Assembly: GCA_026985515.1 (NCBI GenBank)
Contig: JALSQH010000153.1
Coordinates: 1-8,394 of the forward strand
Direction of reading: 5' to 3'
From: a bacterium
GTDB lineage: Bacteria > JALSQH01
Length of the DNA: 8,394 nt
A program made the position numbers and the translations under genes. Each line of letters begins with the position of its first letter. Position 1 is the first letter of the stretch. Positions 1 through 5,792 of this stretch are shown here, piece by piece. The notes beneath the pieces were generated by a model, which was given only the letters and a program-made list of their open reading frames with translations, was not told the DNA's origin and searched no databases.

Positions 1-711
1 GTAAAGTATGTCGCTGGCAACCAGGGAAGTTTTTGGCAGATCCATAATCCATTGAAGAGATGCAATTCCTAACGTGCCAGGTCCACTTATTGATTCAAGT
101 TTGTATGAGTGGTGAAGATAGGTTTCAGAGGTAGGTGGATAAAAGTACCCAACTATTTTTTCTTTGATCCTGTCATAATCATAATAAAATTGGTCAAAGT
201 ATCGTATCGGATGAAAGAGATTCACAATATTCATGTTCCTGTCATTCAGGTAGCTGAAGAATTTATTCAGCAAAGGTTCACCCGCCTGATTCCATGTAAC
301 TGTAGCTTTTGAAATAGTGATTCTTAGGTTAAATTCAGGATTTGTCCCTTCTATGTGAATCGGGGTGATGCTTGCATATGAAAGGGTTTCATCTTTATCG
401 GGAAAGAGATTCCTGTTAAAATCTTCAAAGGCGGCAACAGCAAAGTCTCCCTGAAGTTTTTCCCAGATTATCCATGTGAATTGCCCCGGACCTTCCAGCT
501 CTTTGTATAGAAGGGGGAATGTACCGGTGGCAGGAGTTACTTCAGCAGGCCATATACCAATAACAATCGGAGCATCCGGATGCATAAAATCGCTTACTGA
601 ACCTTTTATTTTAATCATAGTACTATTTTGATTACATCCGCCGACAATTACAGAAAGAAGTGCAATCACAGTAAAGAAAAAGAGCATAATTTTATTTTTT
701 CTACCCGTCAT
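1..711 (-). CDS. Putative lipoprotein with a transthyretin-like N-terminal domain (partial, 3' end beyond window)
   Basis: The frame is open from ATG at 711 to the left edge: 237 codons with no stop, so the C-terminus is missing. The start is supported by GGAGG at 724-720 on the minus strand, eight bases ahead. Residues 1-25 form a lipoprotein signal peptide: basic start (R4, K5, K7), hydrophobic core (8-22) and lipobox V-G-G-C with Cys26 as the lipidation site, so the product should be anchored in the envelope. Residues about 33-115 read like a small beta-sandwich of the transthyretin or carboxypeptidase-regulatory type, with G-x-V near 37-39, GPGQF at 74-78, and D97-F-N-R-N101 followed by D105-K-D-E108. 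This acidic pattern is common in such domains and may bind calcium. The remainder (about 130-237) is rich in Tyr and Phe and I do not recognise it. The gene is divergent from the aminotransferase. Coding and lipoprotein status are likely; function is unknown. Confidence 0.8.
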   Translation of the reverse strand, partial: MTGRKNKIMLFFFTVIALLSVIVGGCNQNSTMIKIKGSVSDFMHPDAPIVIGIWPAEVTPATGTFPLLYKELEGPGQFTWIIWEKLQGDFAVAAFEDFNRNLFPDKDETLSYASITPIHIEGTNPEFNLRITISKATVTWNQAGEPLLNKFFSYLNDRNMNIVNLFHPIRYFDQFYYDYDRIKEKIVGYFYPPTSETYLHHSYKLESISGPGTLGIASLQWIMDLPKTSLVASDILY

Positions 712-713
712 TT

Positions 714-742
714 TTAACACCTCCACGCTAATTTAGTATAAT
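714..742 (+). promoter_or_regulatory. Sigma70-type promoter for the aminotransferase-engB unit
   Basis: TTAACA (714-719) is separated by 17 bases from a perfect TATAAT (737-742). Initiation is expected near 749, about 28 bases before the ATG at 777. The -35 sits between the ribosome site and start codon of the divergent lipoprotein gene, so the two transcription units cannot be bound by polymerase at the same time. Confidence 0.65.
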
Positions 743-763
743 ATATTGAAGTTCTAAAATCAA
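735..763 (-). promoter_or_regulatory. Sigma70-type promoter for the lipoprotein gene
   Basis: Read on the minus strand, TTGATT (763-758) lies 17 bases from TATACT (740-735). Initiation would fall near 728, giving a leader of about 17 bases that still contains the GGAGG ribosome site. The -10 overlaps that of the opposite promoter. This is a match to consensus only; no start site has been measured. Confidence 0.5.
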
Positions 764-776
764 ACTGGAGGCATTA

Positions 777-1922
777 ATGACAGAGAGAGTTTCGGGTCTT
801 ACTCCTTTTTATGTTATGGAGATTCTGGAACTATCACAGGAAATGGAAAAGAAGGGTGAAAGGGTGATTCACCTTGAAGTTGGTGAACCTGACTTCCAGA
901 CACCTGAAGTAATAAAAAGGGCCGCAATTGAGGCTCTGGAAAAGGGAGAAACATTTTATACGAACAGCATGGGAATTACGGAGTTAAGGGAAGCAATTGC
1001 GAATTTTTACCTTGAGGAATATGGGGTAAAAGTGGAACCGGAAAATATACTTGTGACCTCAGGCACTTCTCCTGCAATGCTCATTATTTTTCTTGCGCTT
1101 GTTGAAAAGGGGAAAAAGGTCATTATTACTGAACCTTCATACCCATGTTACAAAAATTTTATCAGAGTTGTTGAAGCTCAGGCTGTACATGTTAAGCTGG
1201 AGGCAGATAATGGTTTTATTCCGGACCCTGCAGAGATAAAGAGACTTGTTGATGATGGTACAGCGGCCATTATGGTTAATTCTCCGAATAATCCAACTGG
1301 TGCTGTTTACCCTGAGGATGTTCTGAAGGAAATTGCATCTCTGGGTGTTCCCATTATATCTGACGAAATTTATCATGGTCTGACCTATGGCGTAAAGGCA
1401 GAAACGGTTTTGAAGTATACAGAGAATGCTTTTGTAATAAATGGTTTTTCAAAGGCGTATGCGATGACAGGTTTCAGACTGGGATATGTAATTTTCCCTT
1501 CAGGCTGGAGAAGGATTTTTCAGAATATGCACCAGAATTTCTTTATTTCTGCCAATTCCTTTGTACAGTGGGCGGGGGTTGCAGCATTAACAAAGGCAAA
1601 GAAAGAAAAAGAAGATATGAGGCGCAAATTTGAGAGAAGAAGAGAAGTATTACTGGGTGAACTTGAAAAGTATGGTCTTTCACCTCAGGTTCCTCCTGCC
1701 GGTGCATTTTATATTATGGTGGACCTGCGAAAATGGATTGCCAGTTCCCTCGACTTTGCAAAAAAGCTTCTCATAAATGAGAAAGTAGCTGTAACACCTG
1801 GAATGGATTTCGGACCAGCAGGTGAAGGAATGATAAGGCTTGCATATACGGTGGATGAAGAGGATCTGATTGAAGGGGTCAAAAGGATTGTGAAATTTCT
1901 GAAGGAGAATTATGGTTTCTGA
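777..1922 (+). CDS. Class I/II pyridoxal-phosphate aminotransferase (aspartate aminotransferase-like)
   Basis: This is a 381-residue cytoplasmic fold-type I aminotransferase of normal family length. It transfers an amino group between an amino acid and a 2-oxo acid using PLP. Visible motifs in order are GEPDF (36-40), the tyrosine of YTNSMG (61-66), N171-N-P-T-G175 in the cofactor pocket, D196 in SDEIY (contacts the pyridine nitrogen), Y199, the Schiff-base lysine K226 in the FSKAY motif, R234 (phosphate contact), and R354 in MIRLAY, which binds the substrate alpha-carboxylate. All catalytic residues are present. The N-terminal segment with PFYVMEIL and IHLEVGEPDF resembles the proteobacterial group usually labelled aspartate or generic PLP aminotransferase, but substrate cannot be fixed from sequence, so no symbol is given. 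The ATG follows GGAGG (767-771) by five bases. The 3' end overlaps engB by 11 bases, implying one transcript and translational coupling. Confidence 0.95.
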   Translation: MTERVSGLTPFYVMEILELSQEMEKKGERVIHLEVGEPDFQTPEVIKRAAIEALEKGETFYTNSMGITELREAIANFYLEEYGVKVEPENILVTSGTSPAMLIIFLALVEKGKKVIITEPSYPCYKNFIRVVEAQAVHVKLEADNGFIPDPAEIKRLVDDGTAAIMVNSPNNPTGAVYPEDVLKEIASLGVPIISDEIYHGLTYGVKAETVLKYTENAFVINGFSKAYAMTGFRLGYVIFPSGWRRIFQNMHQNFFISANSFVQWAGVAALTKAKKEKEDMRRKFERRREVLLGELEKYGLSPQVPPAGAFYIMVDLRKWIASSLDFAKKLLINEKVAVTPGMDFGPAGEGMIRLAYTVDEEDLIEGVKRIVKFLKENYGF

Positions 1923-2511
1923 TTACAGACCTGGAAAGGTTGAATTTATTGGAGGTACTCTTGATCCCTCAAATTTCAAGATTCCCGATCTCCCCTGTAT
2001 TGTCTTTGCTGGTAGATCAAATGTGGGTAAATCTTCCCTTCTCAATATGCTGCTTGGTAGAAAAATTGCTCATACAGGGAAAAAGCCTGGAAAAACAAGA
2101 GCCATAAATTTTTTCATTGTTGATGACAGAATAATTTTCGTGGATCTACCCGGTTACGGGTATGCAAAGGTTTCCCATGAATTGCAGGAAAAGTGGAGAA
2201 AAGCAGTAGATATTTTTCTCAGACATCCCTGTGTAAGGGGAGGGATAATACTTATAGATATAAGGCATCCACCTATGAAGAATGATCTCATACTGTTCAA
2301 TTACTTTTTGAGTATTCCACTTAACTTCCGGGTTGTTCTCACCAAGGCTGACAAACTTGGCAGAAATCAGCAGGTGAGGATGAGGAATCTCATTTCAAAG
2401 GAGCTGAAAATTCCTCCATCTGAGCTTATTGTAACATCTGCCAGAACTGGTGAGGGAGCTGAAGATTTGTGGAAAGTAATTTTTGAAATGACGGGGGTTG
2501 ACTTATCCTGA
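1912..2511 (+). CDS. engB: Ribosome biogenesis GTPase EngB (YsxC/YihA)
   Basis: This 199-residue GTPase of the TrmE-Era-EngA-EngB family assists late assembly of the large (50S) ribosomal subunit in the cytoplasm. All G motifs are intact: G1 GRSNVGKSS (34-42) with Lys40, G2 Thr62 in PGKTR, G3 DLPGYG (78-83), G4 TKAD (144-147) and G5 TSA (175-177). The YGYAKV stretch after G3 and the family-typical length separate EngB from Era or Der, which carry extra domains. The ATG lies inside the end of the aminotransferase gene. An AAGGAG-type site (about 1902-1907) lies four bases upstream, within that gene's last codons. The overlap suggests the two genes are translated from one mRNA. After the TGA there is a 65-base gap with a new promoter and no visible terminator. 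Confidence 0.97.
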   Translation: MVSDYRPGKVEFIGGTLDPSNFKIPDLPCIVFAGRSNVGKSSLLNMLLGRKIAHTGKKPGKTRAINFFIVDDRIIFVDLPGYGYAKVSHELQEKWRKAVDIFLRHPCVRGGIILIDIRHPPMKNDLILFNYFLSIPLNFRVVLTKADKLGRNQQVRMRNLISKELKIPPSELIVTSARTGEGAEDLWKVIFEMTGVDLS

Positions 2512-2519
2512 AATGAAGT

Positions 2520-2548
2520 TTGTTTAATTGCTGGATAGTTGTTATAAT
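2520..2548 (+). promoter_or_regulatory. Promoter for the beta-barrel / M16 peptidase / MmgE-PrpD unit
   Basis: A perfect TATAAT (2543-2548) has TTGTTT (2520-2525) 17 bases upstream. Only the TTG half of the -35 matches consensus. Initiation is expected near 2555, about 22 bases before the ATG at 2577. The site lies nine bases after the engB stop, so read-through from the upstream unit is also possible. Confidence 0.55.
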
Positions 2549-2552
2549 AACT
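2537..2552. repeat. Imperfect palindrome over the -10 box (possible operator)
   Basis: The 16-base element pairs at seven of eight positions around the centre between 2544 and 2545. A shifted perfect 11-base palindrome, GTTATAATAAC, covers 2541-2551. It coincides with the -10 hexamer, a position where a dimeric repressor could block polymerase. AT-rich -10 regions form short palindromes by chance, so this is weak. Confidence 0.2.
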
Positions 2553-2576
2553 CACGAAAAAATCAGGAGGTGAGGG

Positions 2577-3128
2577 ATGAAGAAAATTGTGATTTTTGTC
2601 GTTGCTTCTTTTTTGTTTTTCTTTTCTTTCAATTTAAAGGCTTTTGATCTTGATATCTATGGTAGAATCGGGGGGTTGAAGGTTTATCACCCCGAGTATG
2701 AAGATGTGAAGTGGGGGCTTGAACTTGACCTTGGAGGAACGCTTGGAATAACGAATCTACTCAGCGTTGATGTCAGGGGAGGATATGGTTATGTGCAGGT
2801 TAAAAATCCGCACATAAACGCAAATACTCAGACGGTAGAATGGAAGTACTACAAGACAATTCCCTTTGTTGTTTCTCTGGAACTGACGCCTTTAAAATTT
2901 CTTCCCATCATAAATCCTTATTTTATTGCCGGTCTTGGAACATGGAAGATTATGGATGAGACCAGATCAACCAAGCAATCTTTTGGTGGTAATGTTGGAG
3001 TGGGGATTGAATTTAAAGGTGGATGTATAGGGTTTGATGTTAGATTCCTGTATGAATTGCCCGACTTCAGTTCTCACTACAGAGATTACTATATTTCTAT
3101 TGCACCCGTATTGTTTCTTGGTTTTTAA
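2577..3128 (+). CDS. Small exported outer-membrane beta-barrel-like protein
   Basis: This 183-residue protein is of no family I can name. Residues 1-22 form a signal peptide: KK at 2-3, a Phe/Val-rich hydrophobic core and a likely cleavage after Lys-Ala22. The mature part has alternating hydrophobic and polar residues with many Gly and aromatic residues, for example 46-58, 63-75, 94-105, 113-123, 136-147 and 149-159. It ends in strand-like ISIAPVLFLGF with a C-terminal Phe, the usual BAM-complex recognition feature of outer-membrane proteins. Length and strand count suit an eight-stranded barrel of the OmpA/OmpW or OMP_b-brl type, and NPYFIAGLG (113-121) is typical of such barrels. The ATG is preceded by AGGAGGTGA (2565-2573), a full match to the 16S tail, predicting strong translation. 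It is first in the unit, 18 bases before the peptidase gene. Export is fairly sure, the barrel is probable and the role is unknown. Confidence 0.85.
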   Translation: MKKIVIFVVASFLFFFSFNLKAFDLDIYGRIGGLKVYHPEYEDVKWGLELDLGGTLGITNLLSVDVRGGYGYVQVKNPHINANTQTVEWKYYKTIPFVVSLELTPLKFLPIINPYFIAGLGTWKIMDETRSTKQSFGGNVGVGIEFKGGCIGFDVRFLYELPDFSSHYRDYYISIAPVLFLGF

Positions 3129-3135
3129 TTCTGCT

Positions 3136-3140
3136 GGAGG
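3136..3140 (+). promoter_or_regulatory. Ribosome binding site that fixes a GTG start
   Basis: GGAGG lies six bases before GTG at 3147. GTG at 3147 gives a proper Lys-Lys-hydrophobic leader. The next in-frame ATG encodes residue 29, beyond the leader, so the GTG start is preferred. Confidence 0.75.
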
Positions 3141-3146
3141 ATCGGC

Positions 3147-5792
3147 GTGAAAAAATTTTTTTCTGCTGTTGCTCTGCTGCTATTCATCTCCTGTGTACCT
3201 CATAATGTTAAAAAGGAGGAGTTAACTTCAATGGGAAATAGCGGTGAAGTTATTTCTTTCAAACTTGAAAATGGGCTTACGGTATTGCTCAAGCCTGATC
3301 ACAGATCAAAGGCGGTCGCTGTACAGATGTGGGTGAAGGTTGGAGGAGCAGATGAATCGGATAGCGAAGCCGGGATCTCTCATGTAGTGGAACATATGCT
3401 TTTTAAAGGGACCGAAAAAAGGGGAGTTGGTGAAATTGCCCGTGAAGTTGAATCTGTTGGGGGAGACATCAATGCATACACCTCAGATGACGAAACTGTG
3501 TTTCATCTGGTTGTTCCTTCGAGTTATACTTCCCTTGGCCTTGATATTATTGCAGATATGATTCAGCATTCCAGATTTGATCCCGAAGAATTTTCAAGAG
3601 AAAAGGAAGTTATTCTTGAAGAAATAAGAAGATCAAGGGATGACCCAAGGAGAAGACTATATGAAGAATTGATGAAATTGGTATATAAAAAGCATCCCTA
3701 TGGTCGGCCAGTAATTGGATATCCAGATATTGTGGCAAAGTTTACAAGGGATCAGGTCTACAATCACTACAAAAAGTGGTATGTTCCCAATAACATGGTT
3801 CTGGTAGTTGTGGGTGATTTTGATCCTGTAAAGGTTAAAAAAGAAATTGAGGATCTGTACAGAGACTTTAAACCTCATCCTGTTCATCACAGTCGTCCCG
3901 AGGAGCCCTATGAAGATTCCCTCAGAGTGGAAGTGGTAAGGAGTGATGTACCCAAGGCGTATCTCTCCATAGCATATTTGACCACACCTCTCAAAAGCAG
4001 GTATACGGTTCCCCTTGATATATTTTCCGATTTCCTTACGGGAGAGAATAACAGGATTTTGACTAAGCTCCTTAAAGATAAGGAGAAACTTGTTTATTTC
4101 CTGAATAGTTATGATTATACACCGGAGGATAGAGGAACTTTTGTGATAACAGCTTATCTTGAGCCAGAGAATGTTGTAAAAGTTGCAGAGGAGATAAGCA
4201 GAACTATTTCAAGATATAGAGAAGAGCTTATTCCGGAAGATATGCTGGATCTTTTGAAAAGGGAAACTGAGAGGGATTTCATCTTTGCAAGGGAAACTGT
4301 GCAGGGGCAGGCAAGAGATCTCGGTTCATTTCAGCTCCTTGCAGGAGATTACAGGTATGAAAAAGAGTACCTGAAGAGAATCAGAGAGGTAACACCTGAA
4401 GAGGTGAGAGAGGCAGTCAGGAGCTATTTAAAACCTGAGAGGGCAAGAATCGTGGTGATGATTCCTCAGAACTCAGATATTGAGCCTTCTGTCCTTAAAA
4501 GTCAGATTGAAAAAGCCTGGTTTCACGGAAAAGGTATTGAAAAGGAGATTTCCGGTGAAAATCTTGGAGAGGTTGAAAAGTTCACAATTGGGGGTATTGA
4601 TCTGATTTACAGATACCGTGATTCTCTTCCAACTGCTGCATTTACGGCTGTTATTCCTGGAGGAATAATTGCTGATCCGCCCGGGAAAGCAGGGTTGAAT
4701 TATGTTCTTGCCCACATGTGGAGTAAAAGAAGCGAAAGTTTTTCTCCTGCTCAGCTTGCCAGTGAGCTTGACAGGATTGGTGGAAGCCTCTCAATTAATC
4801 CTAACAGAGATACAATTACAATCACCTTTACTTTTCTGAGTCGCTACATGGATGATGCCCTTTCTCTGTTTCAGGAGATTCTTCTTCATCCTTCTTTTGT
4901 TGAGGATGATCTTGATGAAGCGAGATCTGACGCCATTGCCATACTTGAATCCCTTGAAAATAACATGTGGAGATATACACTTGGAAAGTTTCTCTCCCTT
5001 TATTATGCCTCCCATCCGTATGGTCACCTTGTTCAGGGAAAAGTTGAGGATCTGAGAAAGATAACTCTTGAGGATGTTAAGGAACTCTATCACAAGTTAA
5101 TTTCCCAGAGGCCTCTGATTCTTTCTGTGGTGGGTTCTGTAGACAGGGAAAAAGTGCTCGAGGGTATCAGAGATATTTCCCATGATTTACCTCCAGCAGG
5201 TGTGAGGATCTCCTATCCAGAGCCTGAAGTTATAACCGGGAAAACCTACTTTGAGAGAAAGAAAAAACACCAGACCCATATTCTTCTCTCCTTTCCGGGA
5301 GTATCTATAAACGACAGAGATAGAATAGCACTGGAGGTTGTGGAAAATATCCTGGGGGGAATGGGTAATAGACTTTTTGTGGATCTGAGAGACAGAAAGA
5401 GTCTTGCCTATGTTGTAAGTGCAGCCAATGTTTCCCCTTACAGGAGAGGTTTTTTTATGATTTATCTTGCCACTGCACCGCAAAAAGTAAAAATAGCTCT
5501 CTCCTCTCTGAAAGAGGAGGTGGAGAAAATAGTTAAGGATGGATTTACGGATAAGGAACTGGAGGATGCTAAAAGATTTATGATCGGTTCCATGGATGTT
5601 GCACTTCAGTCAAATTCTTCCCTTGCCAATACCTATGCCATAAATGAGTTTTATCACTCAGATCCTTTATTTTTCGAAAAGAAAAAGAAGATCATTGAAT
5701 CAATAACCCTGAAAGATGTGAATAATGTTGCAAAGAAATATTTTGATTTGAAAAAGGCTGACTGGGTAATTGTGGGCGAGGAAGGGAGATGA
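3147..5792 (+). CDS. Two-lobed M16 family zinc metallopeptidase, predicted lipoprotein
   Basis: This 881-residue protein holds both halves of an M16 (pitrilysin/insulinase, mitochondrial-processing-peptidase-like) clamshell in one chain. The N-terminal half is catalytic: inverted zinc motif H79-V-V-E82-H83, with Glu82 as the general base and Glu159 in VILEEIRR as third ligand, at the spacing seen in processing peptidases. GGDINAYTSDDETVFH (105-120) and HPYGRPVIGYPD (183-194) are further family signatures. The C-terminal half (about 475-881) repeats the fold but lacks HxxEH; the equivalent is around LAHMWSKRS (521-529). It keeps HPYGHLVQG (623-631) and the RLF...LR...LAY segment (742-755) that helps hold substrate. 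Residues 1-16 form a signal peptide ending FISC, with Cys16 a likely lipidation site although Phe at -3 is atypical. This predicts a membrane-anchored periplasmic peptidase degrading or processing short peptides. The following gene overlaps by four bases. Confidence 0.95.
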   Translation: MKKFFSAVALLLFISCVPHNVKKEELTSMGNSGEVISFKLENGLTVLLKPDHRSKAVAVQMWVKVGGADESDSEAGISHVVEHMLFKGTEKRGVGEIAREVESVGGDINAYTSDDETVFHLVVPSSYTSLGLDIIADMIQHSRFDPEEFSREKEVILEEIRRSRDDPRRRLYEELMKLVYKKHPYGRPVIGYPDIVAKFTRDQVYNHYKKWYVPNNMVLVVVGDFDPVKVKKEIEDLYRDFKPHPVHHSRPEEPYEDSLRVEVVRSDVPKAYLSIAYLTTPLKSRYTVPLDIFSDFLTGENNRILTKLLKDKEKLVYFLNSYDYTPEDRGTFVITAYLEPENVVKVAEEISRTISRYREELIPEDMLDLLKRETERDFIFARETVQGQARDLGSFQLLAGDYRYEKEYLKRIREVTPEEVREAVRSYLKPERARIVVMIPQNSDIEPSVLKSQIEKAWFHGKGIEKEISGENLGEVEKFTIGGIDLIYRYRDSLPTAAFTAVIPGGIIADPPGKAGLNYVLAHMWSKRSESFSPAQLASELDRIGGSLSINPNRDTITITFTFLSRYMDDALSLFQEILLHPSFVEDDLDEARSDAIAILESLENNMWRYTLGKFLSLYYASHPYGHLVQGKVEDLRKITLEDVKELYHKLISQRPLILSVVGSVDREKVLEGIRDISHDLPPAGVRISYPEPEVITGKTYFERKKKHQTHILLSFPGVSINDRDRIALEVVENILGGMGNRLFVDLRDRKSLAYVVSAANVSPYRRGFFMIYLATAPQKVKIALSSLKEEVEKIVKDGFTDKELEDAKRFMIGSMDVALQSNSSLANTYAINEFYHSDPLFFEKKKKIIESITLKDVNNVAKKYFDLKKADWVIVGEEGR

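Noticed and set aside
109-312. Plus-strand open frame of 67 codons
   Set aside because: It is antisense to the lipoprotein gene, whose frame has a signal peptide, lipobox and ribosome site. The plus-strand frame has no such support.
2498-2526. TTGACT at 2498-2503 as a strong -35 for the downstream unit
   Set aside because: The hexamer 17 bases on (2521-2526, TGTTTA) is a poor -10, and the good TATAAT at 2543 is 39 bases away. It is also within engB codons.
2367-2555. Minus-strand open frame across the engB 3' end
   Set aside because: It is a shadow of engB, has no ribosome site, and its start falls in the promoter gap.
4473-5483. Several antisense and one sense alternative frame within the M16 gene (4473-4715, 4791-5093, 4852-5055, 5187-5483)
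   Set aside because: The 881-residue frame is continuous and carries family motifs on both sides; the alternatives lack motifs and initiation signals.
5501-5519. Perfect seven-base inverted repeat (CTCCTCT / AGAGGAG) with a five-base loop
   Set aside because: It lies within the M16 coding region, has no following T-run, and arises from consecutive Leu/Lys/Glu codons. Chance or coding constraint explains it.
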